This document shows, one piece after another, positions 1-9,503 of a stretch of DNA of 64,000 bases. The stretch spans positions 7,141,001 through 7,205,000 of the forward strand of contig NZ_CP069526.1 of assembly GCF_016889705.1 (NCBI RefSeq). The letters are read 5' to 3'. Below the pieces are notes generated by a model that worked only from the letters and a program-made list of their open reading frames with translations, had not been told where the DNA came from and made no database searches. Position 1 is the stretch's first letter. Each line of letters starts with the position of its first letter. This DNA is from Amycolatopsis sp. FDAARGOS 1241. Lineage in GTDB: Bacteria > Actinomycetota > Actinomycetes > Mycobacteriales > Pseudonocardiaceae. The position numbers and the translations under genes were made by a program.

Positions 1-1
1 C

Positions 2-817
2 GCCCTCGTGCGCGAACTGCTCGCCCTCGGCGTCCCCGCGGTCGAGGTGGGCTCGATGGCCCGCCCCGATCTCGTGCCGTCGCTGGCCGACACCTCCGAC
101 GTGCTGGCCGCGCTGACACCCGCGGAGCTCGCGCGCTGCTGGGTGTGGGTCGCCACGCCCCGGCACGTCGAGAAGGCAGCCGCAGCCGGGGCCGTGAACT
201 TCCAGTACTGCCTGTCCGCGTCGGACGCGCACAACCGCGCCAACCTCGGCCGGTCCACAGAGGACAGTCTGGCGGCCGTGCCCGCCGCGGTGGAGAACGC
301 GGGCGGCGGGCGGGTGCAGCTGTGCATCGCCACGTCGTTCACGTGCCCGTTCCGCGGCGAGGTGCACCCGGCGCGCGTGCTCGCGATCGCCGACGACCCG
401 CGGACCGCGGCCGCGGTGGACGTCGTGGTTTGCGACACGCTCGGGCAGGCCGTGCCCGCGCAGGTCACGAGCCTGGTCGGCGCCGTCGCACGGCGGGGCC
501 GGCGCGTGGTCTACCACGGACACGACACCTGGGGGCTCGGCGTCGCGAACTCGCTCGCGGCGCTGGCTGCCGGTGCCGACGGGGTCGACGGCGCGCTCGG
601 CGGCCTCGGCGGCTGCCCGTTCGCGCCCGGCGCCGGCGGCAACGCCGCGACCGGGGACCTGCTGTTCGTCCTCCGCCCCGCGTGGCTCACTCCGGGCGGG
701 TTCGCCCGGCTGGTGCGCCTCGCCGGGGACCTGCTCGACGAGCTGGGCGAACCCAACCGGTCGCGAGCCGGCCAGGGCGCCCGCACCAGCGCCATGGCCT
801 TCCCGTGGGCGCTCTGA
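2..817 (+). CDS. Hydroxymethylglutaryl-CoA lyase-like protein, 5' end outside window
   Basis: HMGL/DRE-TIM-barrel lyase that in this family cleaves 3-hydroxy-3-methylglutaryl-CoA to acetyl-CoA and acetoacetate, the last step of leucine breakdown. Seen: the metal-binding HGHDTWG stretch at about residue 170 of the visible part and the family signature GLGGCPFAPGAGGN at about residue 200, which carries the catalytic cysteine. The open frame runs to the left edge without a convincing start: the GTG at position 8 is already inside the first conserved strand, since AVEVGS follows within ten residues. The first few dozen residues are therefore outside the window. It ends five bases from the stop of a convergent IclR regulator. 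Related family members act on other 3-hydroxyacyl-CoAs, so the exact substrate is inferred. Confidence 0.85.
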   Translation, partial: ALVRELLALGVPAVEVGSMARPDLVPSLADTSDVLAALTPAELARCWVWVATPRHVEKAAAAGAVNFQYCLSASDAHNRANLGRSTEDSLAAVPAAVENAGGGRVQLCIATSFTCPFRGEVHPARVLAIADDPRTAAAVDVVVCDTLGQAVPAQVTSLVGAVARRGRRVVYHGHDTWGLGVANSLAALAAGADGVDGALGGLGGCPFAPGAGGNAATGDLLFVLRPAWLTPGGFARLVRLAGDLLDELGEPNRSRAGQGARTSAMAFPWAL

Positions 818-822
818 CCGGG

Positions 823-1581
823 TCAGTCCGGCATTCGGCCGCCGAGCGCGCGGGTGATGCGCTCGGCGTGCTCGACGACCAGGTCCACCCACTCGACGCA
901 CTTCTCGTACGGCATCCGCAGGGTCGGGCCCTGCACGACGACCGCTCCGACGAGATCGGCGGCGGAGTCGAACGCGGGAGCCGCGACACCCGAGGCGCTG
1001 TCGACCCGCTCCCCCACCGTGATCGCGTAGTGGTCCGCGGCGGTCTGCTTGATGAGCTTGCGCAGCTCGTCGCGGTCGGTGATCGTGCCGGCGGTCAGCT
1101 GCGGCAGCAGGACCCGACCCGGAGCGCCGACCGAGACAGGCGCGATCCGGCCGACCGACATCTCCCGCCGCAGCCCGTGGCGGGTCTCGGCGACCGCGAT
1201 GCACACCCGGTGCTCGCCCTCGGCGCGGAAGAAGCACGCGGTCTCGCCGGTGACATCGCGCAGATCCTTCAGCACGGGGTTCACCACCGCGAGGACATCC
1301 ACCTCCCGCGCGGCGGCCGCCGCCCAGTACGCCATCTTCACACCGATCCGGAACCGGTCACCGGCCCGGTCGAGGAACCCGTGCGCGACGAGGTTCGTCG
1401 CCAGCCGCTGCACCGTCGAGGACGGGATCCCGGTGGCCCGCTGGATCTCCCGCAACGTCAGCGCCGGCTCCCGGAGGGTGAACACGTTGAGGATCTCGGT
1501 GATCTTCCCGAGCAGGAGCAGCGGTGTGTGCCCGCCCGCGCCACCGGCGAGGCCGGCGTCGTTCCCGTCACGACCAAGCAT
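823..1581 (-). CDS. IclR-family transcriptional regulator
   Basis: Cytoplasmic DNA-binding regulator of about 252 residues. Seen: an N-terminal winged helix with the pattern LTLREIQRATGIPSSTVQRL (about residues 35-55), followed by the C-terminal IclR effector domain (GAPGRVLLP, and a region near ACFFRAEGEHRVCIA). I chose the ATG at 1581 because the longer frame upstream reads as GC-rich noise and the HTH then begins at a typical distance. It lies convergent to the HMG-CoA lyase, with five bases between the stops, and downstream of an aldo/keto reductase on the same strand. Its ligand and targets are unknown. IclR proteins beside CoA-lyase genes often control the neighbouring catabolic genes, but no operator was recognised here. 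Confidence 0.85.
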   Translation of the reverse strand: MLGRDGNDAGLAGGAGGHTPLLLLGKITEILNVFTLREPALTLREIQRATGIPSSTVQRLATNLVAHGFLDRAGDRFRIGVKMAYWAAAAAREVDVLAVVNPVLKDLRDVTGETACFFRAEGEHRVCIAVAETRHGLRREMSVGRIAPVSVGAPGRVLLPQLTAGTITDRDELRKLIKQTAADHYAITVGERVDSASGVAAPAFDSAADLVGAVVVQGPTLRMPYEKCVEWVDLVVEHAERITRALGGRMPD

Positions 1582-1631
1582 GGTTCGAACATACGACACG
1601 GGTGAAAGGCCGTCCCGGCGATCGCCCGGGC

Positions 1632-2609
<978 letters not shown>

Positions 2610-2710
2610 CGAAGGCCGCTCCTGTTCTCGTCGCCGGAAAACCCTCCCGCCGACGAGCGTAGTGGCGATCCCGGCCTCCGGCTCCCGGCCGGCGCGGGGC
2701 GCGGGCAACC

Positions 2711-3721
2711 TCACACGCTGGGGCGCCGGACCTCCGCCACTGCCACCGGACGACGCTCGCGGCGGGACAGTTCGCACGCTTCGGCCAGGTAGAACGCCTC
2801 GAGTGCGTCGTGAGCGGTCGCCGGGCTGGGGGTGCGGCGCGCCGCCACGTCGAGGAACGTCTCGAGCTCGGCGGTGTAAGCAGGGCGGAAGCGGGCCATG
2901 AAGCCGGGGTAGGCGGGACCGGGCAGCGGGGCCACGCCGGGTTCGACGGAGCGGACGGGGGTGCGGTCGTCGAGACCGACGGTGGCGTTGCCGAGTGAGC
3001 CGAAGACTTCGAGGCGCACGTCGTAGCCCGCACCGTTGTAGCGGGTCAAGTTCACGATGGCGAGGACGCCGTCGTCGAGGGTCAGGGCAGCGGCGGCGGT
3101 GTCGGCGTCGCCGGCGTCGGCGAAGAACCGCGCGCCGCGGTTGGCGCCCAGTGCGTAGACCTCGGTGACCTCGCGGCCGGTGACCCAGCGGATCACGTCG
3201 AAGTCGTGCACACCGCAGTCGCGGAAGATGCCGCCGGAGTGCGGGACGTACTCGGCGGGCGGCGGTTCGGCGTCGAAGGTCATGGCGCGGAGGGTGTGCA
3301 GCCAGCCCAGCTCACCGCTCGCGACGGCGGCGCGCGCGGCCCGGTACCCGGCGTCGAAGCGGCGCTGGAAGCCGATCTGCACCGGCACGTCGGACCCCTC
3401 GATGCGGGCGAGCACGGCGAGCGTGCCGTCGATGTCCGCGGCGACGGGTTTCTCGCAGAACACCGGGAGGCCCGCGTCCACCGCCTTGACGATGAGCTCC
3501 GGGTGCGCGTCGGTGGCGGCAGTGACGACGAGCGCGTCGAGGTCTGCCGCGAACAGCGCGTCGATCCCGCCGGCGGCCTCGACGCCGAGCTTCGCGGCCG
3601 CCGCCTCCGCCCGCGCGCGGTCGACATCGGCGACGACCACCGACGAAACCTCGGCGAACCCCTTGAGCGTCTCGGCGTGCGCGGTGCCGATCCGGCCGGT
3701 GCCGGCCAGTCCCAGCCTCAT
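2711..3721 (-). CDS. iolG: Gfo/Idh/MocA-family dehydrogenase, probable inositol 2-dehydrogenase
   Basis: NAD(P)-dependent oxidoreductase, 336 residues, expected to oxidise myo-inositol or a related inositol to the inosose. Seen: the Rossmann motif GLAGTGRIG at the N terminus, the family lysine motif FCEKPVA near residue 95, and the catalytic patch IFRDCGVHDFDV (Asp and His, about residues 168-180). Its ATG overlaps the stop of the upstream LacI gene by ATGA, so the two are translationally coupled. The divergent operon carries iolE, iolB and iolD, which makes an inositol role likely. Other Gfo/Idh proteins act on different cyclitols and sugars, so scyllo- or D-chiro-inositol cannot be excluded. 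Confidence 0.8.
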   Translation of the reverse strand: MRLGLAGTGRIGTAHAETLKGFAEVSSVVVADVDRARAEAAAAKLGVEAAGGIDALFAADLDALVVTAATDAHPELIVKAVDAGLPVFCEKPVAADIDGTLAVLARIEGSDVPVQIGFQRRFDAGYRAARAAVASGELGWLHTLRAMTFDAEPPPAEYVPHSGGIFRDCGVHDFDVIRWVTGREVTEVYALGANRGARFFADAGDADTAAAALTLDDGVLAIVNLTRYNGAGYDVRLEVFGSLGNATVGLDDRTPVRSVEPGVAPLPGPAYPGFMARFRPAYTAELETFLDVAARRTPSPATAHDALEAFYLAEACELSRRERRPVAVAEVRRPSV

Positions 3722-4737
3722 GAGCGTGCCTTTCCTCGCAGCTGTGCGGGCGCGGTGGTCGACCGCACCACAAGCGAAGGGTGCAGCAGGTGCCGCACGG
3801 GTGCCACGCGTTCGCCGCGCACGCGTTCCAGCAGCGCGTCGAGGGCCAGCCGACCGAGCTCCGTGCGCGGCTGGTCCACTGTGGTCAGTGAGATGTGCCG
3901 CAGCGAGGCCAAGGACGTGTTGTCGTAGCCGACCACCGAGACGTCGTCCGGCACCCGCAGGCCGTGCTCTTCCAGCGCGGAGATCGCCCCCACCGCGTTG
4001 AAGTCGTTGCCCGCCACCAAAGCCGTGGGCAGCTCACCCCGGTCGTACGCGCTCAGCAGCTCCAGCACCGCCTTCGCGCCCGCGGTGTCGGTGTGCTCGC
4101 TGGGCACCACGACGGGTTCGAGCCCGTGGGCGCGCATCGCCTGGCGGAACCCGCGCCGGCGCGCGGCGGCGCCGGCCGCTCCCCCGCCGTCGAGGTGCGC
4201 GATCCGGCGGTGGCCGAGGCCCACGAGGTGGCCGACAGCCAGCGCGGACCCCGTCTGACCGTCGTCGTTCACCGTGTCCACTCCGGACGCTCGCGAGGTG
4301 CGGGACACGAGCACCACCGGGCACTGCCGCGCGGCCGCTTCGATCGCCGACGCGGGCACCACGGGCGAGAGCAGGATCAGCCCCGCCGGGCGGAAGGAAA
4401 GCAGGCTGCGCAACGCGGCACTCTCGCGCGAAGGCACGCGGCCACCGGTGTTGAGGATCAGGTCGAAACCGGCGGCCTGCGCCGCCGCGTCGAGGCCTTC
4501 CACGACGTCGGCGAAGAACGCGTTGCGCAAATCGCTGACCATCACGCCCAGCACGGTCGACGTGCGGCTGGCCAACGATCGCGCCATCACGTGCGGGGAA
4601 TAGCCCAGCTCGTCGGCTGCCTTCAGCACCGCCTCGCGCCGCTGCGCCGAGACCTTCGGCGAACCGCGCATCACCAGCGACACCAGCGCGCGCGAGACCC
4701 CCGCCCGCGCGGCGACGTCCTCCATGGTGGGTTTCAC
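3718..4737 (-). CDS. LacI-family repressor of the inositol locus
   Basis: 339-residue repressor. Seen: an N-terminal LacI helix-turn-helix (MEDVAARAGVSRALVSLVM, residues 5-23), the hinge helix region with YSPHVMARSLASR, and a periplasmic-binding-protein-like effector domain (VLGVMVSDLRNAFFADVVEGL; VVGYDNTSLASL near the C terminus). The ATG at 4737 lies about 50 bp from a perfect palindrome at 4788-4801, and that palindrome also sits 70 bp before iolE. Family knowledge suggests repression relieved by an inositol intermediate. Control of both its own two-gene operon and the divergent six-gene operon is inferred from the operator position. Confidence 0.9.
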   Translation of the reverse strand: MKPTMEDVAARAGVSRALVSLVMRGSPKVSAQRREAVLKAADELGYSPHVMARSLASRTSTVLGVMVSDLRNAFFADVVEGLDAAAQAAGFDLILNTGGRVPSRESAALRSLLSFRPAGLILLSPVVPASAIEAAARQCPVVLVSRTSRASGVDTVNDDGQTGSALAVGHLVGLGHRRIAHLDGGGAAGAAARRRGFRQAMRAHGLEPVVVPSEHTDTAGAKAVLELLSAYDRGELPTALVAGNDFNAVGAISALEEHGLRVPDDVSVVGYDNTSLASLRHISLTTVDQPRTELGRLALDALLERVRGERVAPVRHLLHPSLVVRSTTAPAQLRGKARS

Positions 4738-4787
4738 GAACCGCCCGCCTTCCGGCCTTGACTCGCTGTCGGCCGACGCTACAAGCT

Positions 4788-4801
4788 TTAGAGCGCTCTA
4801 A
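4788..4801. promoter_or_regulatory. LacI-type operator between the divergent inositol operons
   Basis: Perfect 14-bp palindrome TTAGAGCGCTCTAA with the central CG typical of LacI/GalR operators. It lies in the 133-bp gap between the divergent lacI and iolE starts, and is the only strong palindrome I see there. It probably binds the adjacent LacI protein and controls both directions. Confidence 0.75.
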
Positions 4802-4870
4802 TCAAGCGCGCACTCCGACGCTCACCGAACGGGCCAACGCCGTTGCCCAGCACCGACCGGAGAGGCTTCC

Positions 4871-5755
4871 ATGACCGCGAAGATCCGCATCGCCGCCGCA
4901 CCGATCTCCTGGGGGGTGTGCGAAGTGCCGGGCTGGGGCCGGGTCCTCGACGCGCCGACCGTGCTCGGGGAGATGGCGGAAGTGGGTGTCACCGCGACCG
5001 AACTCGGCCCGCCCGGGTACCTGCCCCGCGACCCGGCCGAGCTCAGCCAGCTGCTGAGTGGCTACGGCCTCGAGCTCGTCGGCGGGTTCCTCGCCGTGGT
5101 GCTCCACGAGAACCCCGAAGCCGCCGTCGCCGAAGCCGAGGTCTCCGCGGCGCTGTTCGCCGCGTGCGGCGCCGAGGTGCTGGTGCTGGCCGCCGCGACC
5201 GGGCTCGACGGCTACGACGACCGCCCCGCATTGACCGCGGACGAGTGGGCCACGCTCGTCGCGACCGCCGGCCGGGTCCGCGACGTCGCCACGCGGCGCG
5301 GCCTCAAGACCGTGCTGCACCCGCACGTCGGCACCCACGTCGAGACCCGGCCGGAGGTCGAGCGCTTCCTCGCCGATTCGGATCTCGACCTGTGCCTCGA
5401 CACCGGTCACCTGCTGATCGGCGGTACCGATCCCGTCGAGCTGGCTCGGCGGCACCCCGGCCGCATCGGGCACCTGCACCTGAAGGACGTGCGTGGTGAG
5501 CTGGCCGGCGCCGTCCGACGCGGCGAGCTGTCCTACACCGCCGCCGTCGGGAAAGGTCTGTACGTCCCGCTCGGCGAGGGTGACGTGGACACCGAAACCA
5601 TGGTTCGCTTCGTGCACGAAGCGGGGTACACGGGGTGGTACGTCCTGGAGCAGGACACCGCGCTCGGCGAGCGCAGCCCCCTGGACCTCCCGAAGCGGGA
5701 CGTGGCGGCCAGCCTCGCCTGCCTCGAGGGAATCGTCGGCCGGCTGCCCGGCTGA
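4871..5755 (+). CDS. iolE: Myo-inosose-2 dehydratase-like TIM-barrel protein
   Basis: 294-residue xylose-isomerase-like TIM barrel that in this family dehydrates 2-keto-myo-inositol to 3D-trihydroxycyclohexane-1,2-dione (the IolD substrate). Seen: the IolE-type N terminus AAPISWGVCEVPGWG (residues 8-22), a metal-binding strand VLHPHVGTHVE, the LCLDTGHLLIGG motif near residue 177 and HLHLKDVR near residue 200. These histidines, aspartate and glutamates are the usual metal ligands. It is the first gene of a plus-strand operon (iolE, ABC transporter genes, iolB, iolD) directly after the LacI-type operator. AGAGG upstream serves as ribosome site. Closely related barrels are epimerases, but the linkage to iolB and iolD favours the dehydratase. 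Confidence 0.85.
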   Translation: MTAKIRIAAAPISWGVCEVPGWGRVLDAPTVLGEMAEVGVTATELGPPGYLPRDPAELSQLLSGYGLELVGGFLAVVLHENPEAAVAEAEVSAALFAACGAEVLVLAAATGLDGYDDRPALTADEWATLVATAGRVRDVATRRGLKTVLHPHVGTHVETRPEVERFLADSDLDLCLDTGHLLIGGTDPVELARRHPGRIGHLHLKDVRGELAGAVRRGELSYTAAVGKGLYVPLGEGDVDTETMVRFVHEAGYTGWYVLEQDTALGERSPLDLPKRDVAASLACLEGIVGRLPG

Positions 5756-5789
5756 CCGGTAACGAGGGAAGAAGCGAGGAGAGACACCG

Positions 5790-6812
5790 ATGTCCCATCG
5801 CTTGAGGCGCGGCGGGCCCAGGCCGCGCACGAGGGCCGGCCGGCTCGCAGCGGGCCTGCTGGCCGTCGCCGGCCTGCTGGTGCTTTCGGCGTGCACCGGG
5901 CCCGCGGCCGAGCCGAAGGCCACCGCGCCCGCCGCGGCGCCCGTGAGCTCCGGGCCGCTCAAGGTCGCGGTGATCACGCACGGCACCGCCGGCGACGCGT
6001 TCTGGAACGTGGTCAAGAACGGGGCCGAGCAGGCGGGCAAGGACCTGGGCGTGCAGGTCGAGTACGCCTCCGACGGCGACCCGGGCGCGCAGGCCAAGCT
6101 GATCGACAACGCCGTCGCCCGGCAAATCGGGGGCCTGGTCGTCTCGATGGCGAACCCCGAGGCGCTCAAACCATCGATCGAGGCCGCGGTGCGCGCGGGC
6201 ATTCCGGTGATCACCATCAACTCGGGCGAGGACAAGAGCGCCGAGTACGGCGCGCTCACCCACGTCGGCCAGAACGAGACCATCGCCGGGCAGGAGGCCG
6301 GGAAGAAGTTCAAGGACCTCGGCAAGAAGAAGCTGCTCTGCGTGATCCACGAGGCCGGCAACGTCGGGCAGGCGCAGCGCTGCGACGGCGCGAAGAGCGG
6401 CTTCGCGGGCGACGTGCAGACGCTGCAAGTGGACATCTCCAACCCCACCGACGTCGAGTCGCGCGTCCGCGGCGCCGTGCAGACCGACCCGTCGATCGAC
6501 GCCGTGCTGGCGCTCAACTCCCAGGTCGCGGCTCGGGCAGTGAGCGCGATCAAGTCGGTGGGCTCGAAGGCACAGGTCGGCACGTTCGACCTCAACGCCG
6601 ACGTGGTGGCCGCGATCAAGTCGGGTGACGTGCTCTTCGCCGTGGACCAGCAGCAGTACGAGCAGGGCTACCTGCCGGTGCTGTTCCTCAAGCTCTACCG
6701 GGACAACGCGAACGTCGTCGGCGGCGGGAAGCCGGTGCTCACCGGACCCGACCTGGTCGACAAATCCACTGTGGACAAGGTCGGCCAGTACGTGCAAAGG
6801 GGCACCCGATGA
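5790..6812 (+). CDS. Sugar ABC transporter substrate-binding lipoprotein (inositol-type)
   Basis: 340-residue periplasmic-binding-protein-like receptor of the RbsB/IatA class (Peripla_BP_4). Seen: a basic N terminus, a hydrophobic stretch, and a lipobox LSAC with the lipidated cysteine at residue 35. Then an Ala/Pro linker, and the mature domain starting [19 protein letters not shown] with the [19 protein letters not shown] motif. It would capture a cyclitol or sugar outside the membrane and deliver it to the permease encoded next. It follows iolE by 34 bp and its stop overlaps the permease start by ATGA. Inositol as ligand is inferred only from the operon. Confidence 0.88.
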   Translation: MSHRLRRGGPRPRTRAGRLAAGLLAVAGLLVLSACTGPAAEPKATAPAAAPVSSGPLKVAVITHGTAGDAFWNVVKNGAEQAGKDLGVQVEYASDGDPGAQAKLIDNAVARQIGGLVVSMANPEALKPSIEAAVRAGIPVITINSGEDKSAEYGALTHVGQNETIAGQEAGKKFKDLGKKKLLCVIHEAGNVGQAQRCDGAKSGFAGDVQTLQVDISNPTDVESRVRGAVQTDPSIDAVLALNSQVAARAVSAIKSVGSKAQVGTFDLNADVVAAIKSGDVLFAVDQQQYEQGYLPVLFLKLYRDNANVVGGGKPVLTGPDLVDKSTVDKVGQYVQRGTR

Positions 6813-7837
6813 CGACCCTCGACGAGCGGCTTGTGAAGCCGCGGCTGCTGGACCGGCTCGTGGTCCGCCCGGAGATCGGCGCGCTGCTCGGCGCCGCCGT
6901 GGTGTTCCTGTTCTTCAGCCTCGTCACCGAGAAGTTCTTCAGCGCCGGCGGCGCCGCCACCTGGCTCGACGACGCGGCGACCCTCGGCATCGTGTCCGTC
7001 GCCGTGTCGCTGCTCATGATCGGCGGCGAGTTCGACCTCTCGGCCGGGGTGATGACGGCGTCGGCCTCGCTGGTCACGGCCATCCTCGCGACGCAGGCGG
7101 GCTGGAACGTCTGGCTCGCGCTGCTCGTGTCGCTGGTGTTCGCACTGGTCGTGGGGGCATTCAACGGCTGGCTCGTGATGAAGACGGGCCTGCCGAGCTT
7201 CATCGTCACGCTCGGCACCTTCCTCGCGTTGCAGGGCCTCAACCTGGGCGTGACGCGGCTGGTCACCGGCACCGTGCAGGTGTCGGGCATGCGCTCGACC
7301 GACGGCTACGCCTCGGCCGGGTTCGTGTTCGCGTCCACCTTCGACCTCGGGGGCACGCCGTTCCAGATCTCCATCGTGTGGTGGCTCGGCGTGGTCGCCG
7401 TGGCGGCGTGGCTGCTGTCGCGCACGAAGTTCGGCAACTGGATCTTCGCCGTCGGTGGCTCGGCGGCCAGCTCACGCGCGGTCGGCGTGCCGGTGGTGCG
7501 CACGAAGATCCTGCTGTTCATGGGCACGGCGCTCGCCGCGTGGCTCGTGGGCACGATCAACATCCTGCGGTTCGCGAGCGCGCAGGCGAACCAGGGCATC
7601 GGGCTGGAGTTCCAGTACATCATCGCCGCGGTGATCGGCGGTTGCCTGCTCACGGGCGGCTTCGGCTCCGCGGTGGGCGCGGCGATCGGCGCGCTGATCT
7701 TCGGCATGGCGCGCCAGGGCATCGTGTTCGCCGGGTGGGACAGCGACTGGTTCATGCTGTTCCTCGGGATCATGCTGCTGGCCGCGGTCCTCGTCAACAA
7801 CGCCTTCCGGCGCCGCGCGGAAAGGGTCCGGCGATGA
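6809..7837 (+). CDS. Sugar ABC transporter permease (RbsC-like)
   Basis: 342-residue integral membrane protein of the BPD_transp_2 class, with about eight to ten hydrophobic segments beginning near residue 25 ([17 protein letters not shown]). Seen: the conserved [12 protein letters not shown] loop after the second helix, the coupling region [14 protein letters not shown] with AVGVPV, and a glycine-rich [20 protein letters not shown] near the C terminus. Together with the preceding lipoprotein and the following ATPase it forms an importer. Start and stop both overlap the neighbouring genes by four bases, so the stoichiometry is probably set by coupling. The inositol substrate is inferred from context. 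Confidence 0.88.
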   Translation: MTTLDERLVKPRLLDRLVVRPEIGALLGAAVVFLFFSLVTEKFFSAGGAATWLDDAATLGIVSVAVSLLMIGGEFDLSAGVMTASASLVTAILATQAGWNVWLALLVSLVFALVVGAFNGWLVMKTGLPSFIVTLGTFLALQGLNLGVTRLVTGTVQVSGMRSTDGYASAGFVFASTFDLGGTPFQISIVWWLGVVAVAAWLLSRTKFGNWIFAVGGSAASSRAVGVPVVRTKILLFMGTALAAWLVGTINILRFASAQANQGIGLEFQYIIAAVIGGCLLTGGFGSAVGAAIGALIFGMARQGIVFAGWDSDWFMLFLGIMLLAAVLVNNAFRRRAERVRR

Positions 7838-8616
7838 ACGCTCCGCTGATCGAAGTCCGGGACGTCGGCAAGAGGTACGGCAGCGTCGTCGCCCTGCGCG
7901 AGGTGTCCACTGTGGTCAACGCCGGCGAGGTCACGTGCGTGCTCGGTGACAACGGCGCCGGCAAGTCCACGCTCATCAAGATCCTCGCCGGCGTGCACCA
8001 GCACGACCACGGTGACTTCCTCGTCGAGGGCGAGCCCGTGCGGTTCACCTCGCCGCGCGAGGCGCTCGACCGCGGCATCGCGACCGTGTACCAGGACCTC
8101 GCCGTGGTGCCGCTGATGAGCGTGTGGCGCAACTTCTTCCTCGGCTCCGAGCCGACGGTCGGGTTCGGCCCGTTCCGCATGCTCGACCGCCGCAAGGGCC
8201 GCGAGACGACCAAGAAGGCCCTCGCGAACATGGGCATCGACCTGCGTGACGTCGAACAGCCCGTGGGCACCCTCTCCGGTGGTGAACGGCAGTGCGTGGC
8301 CATCGCGCGGGCCGTCCACTTCGGCGCGAAGGTCCTGATCCTCGACGAACCCACCGCGGCGCTGGGCGTGAAGCAGGCCGGCGTGGTGCTCAAGTACGTG
8401 GCGCAGGCCCGTGACCGTGGCCTCGGCGTCGTGCTGATCACGCACAACCCGCACCACGCGTACCCGGTGGCGGACCGGTTCCTGCTGCTCAAGCGGGGTG
8501 CCGCGCTGGGCTCGTACGAGAAGCCGGAGATCGGTATCGCGGAGCTCACGCGCCAGATGGCGGGCGGGGCCGAGCTCGAAGCACTGGAACACGAACTGCG
8601 GGCGGTGGAATCGTGA
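7834..8616 (+). CDS. Sugar ABC transporter ATPase, single nucleotide-binding domain
   Basis: 260-residue ATPase of the carbohydrate-uptake CUT2 type. Seen: Walker [10 protein letters not shown] (residues 38-46), Q-loop [10 protein letters not shown], signature LSGGERQ and Walker [12 protein letters not shown], with the switch His in ITHNPHH. Unlike the double-domain RbsA-type protein of the fucose locus further right, it carries only one domain, so two copies would pair in the transporter; this matches FrcA-like single-domain CUT2 ATPases. ATGA overlap with the permease and GTGA overlap with iolB. Confidence 0.88.
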   Translation: MNAPLIEVRDVGKRYGSVVALREVSTVVNAGEVTCVLGDNGAGKSTLIKILAGVHQHDHGDFLVEGEPVRFTSPREALDRGIATVYQDLAVVPLMSVWRNFFLGSEPTVGFGPFRMLDRRKGRETTKKALANMGIDLRDVEQPVGTLSGGERQCVAIARAVHFGAKVLILDEPTAALGVKQAGVVLKYVAQARDRGLGVVLITHNPHHAYPVADRFLLLKRGAALGSYEKPEIGIAELTRQMAGGAELEALEHELRAVES

Positions 8617-9503
8617 GCACGCTGCACCGTCCACACGGGACGCTCACCGACGAGTCCGATCCGGTCCTCCTCACCCCGGAGGCGGCCGGCTGGACGTACA
8701 CGGGCCTGCGGGTGCTCAAGATCGGCCGGCGCCTGCCGCGCACGATCGAGACCGGCGAGTTCGAGGCGTTCGTGCTCCCGCTGTCCGGCTCGCTCACCGT
8801 GCGCGTCGACGACGAGGAGTTCGACCTCGAGGGGCGGGAGTCGGTGTTCACGCGCGTCACGGACTTCGCCTACGTGCCGCGCGACGCCGAGGTCGAGCTG
8901 ACGTCGGCGACCGGCGCGCTGGTCGCACTGCCGATGGCCCGCTGCACGCGCCGCCTCGAACCGGCGTACGGCCCGGCCGAAGACGTGCCGGTCGAGGTGC
9001 GCGGCGCGGGCCGGGCAACGCGGCAGGTCACGAACTTCGGCGTGCCCGGCGTGTGGGACCACGCGGACAAGCTCAGCGCGTGCGAGCTGCTCACCCCCGA
9101 CGGCAACTGGTCCTCGTACCCGCCGCACAAGCACGACGAGGCGAGCGAGTGCGAGGTCGTGAACGAGGAGATCTACTACTTCCGCATCGCGGGCCGCGAC
9201 GCCGTCACCCCCTCGCGCGAGGGCTTCGGCCTGCATCGCACCTACACGGTCGATGGGGAGGTGGACGAGGACGCGGCCGTGCGCGACGGCGACGTCTTCC
9301 TCATCCCGCGCGGGTACCACGGCCCGTGCGTCGCAGCGCCCGGCTACCCGATGTACTACCTCAACGTGCTGGCCGGGCCCGCCGAGGAGCGCTCCATGGC
9401 GTTCTGCGACGACCCCGCGCACGGCTGGGTCCGCGACACGTGGGCGTCCCAATCGCCTGACCCGAGGTGCCCGGTCACGGACTGGGAGGGACGGACTTCA
9501 TGA
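8613..9503 (+). CDS. iolB: 5-deoxy-glucuronate isomerase
   Basis: 296-residue bicupin that converts 5-deoxy-D-glucuronate to 2-deoxy-5-keto-D-gluconate, the step after IolD. Seen: the first cupin around [16 protein letters not shown], then the second with the metal-binding segment YPPHKHDEA near residue 171, IYYFRI, and [20 protein letters not shown], which are the hallmarks of IolB. The start is the GTG at 8613, overlapping the ATPase stop as GTGA. It lies between transporter and iolD, so the catabolic order E-(transport)-B-D is kept. The later enzymes (the kinase IolC, the aldolase IolJ and IolA) are not in the window. Confidence 0.92.
   Translation: MSTLHRPHGTLTDESDPVLLTPEAAGWTYTGLRVLKIGRRLPRTIETGEFEAFVLPLSGSLTVRVDDEEFDLEGRESVFTRVTDFAYVPRDAEVELTSATGALVALPMARCTRRLEPAYGPAEDVPVEVRGAGRATRQVTNFGVPGVWDHADKLSACELLTPDGNWSSYPPHKHDEASECEVVNEEIYYFRIAGRDAVTPSREGFGLHRTYTVDGEVDEDAAVRDGDVFLIPRGYHGPCVAAPGYPMYYLNVLAGPAEERSMAFCDDPAHGWVRDTWASQSPDPRCPVTDWEGRTS

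Noticed and set aside
4802..6797. Long minus-strand frames opposite iolE and the binding protein
   Set aside because: Antisense to a clearly coding operon. The products lack domains and hydrophobic patterning.
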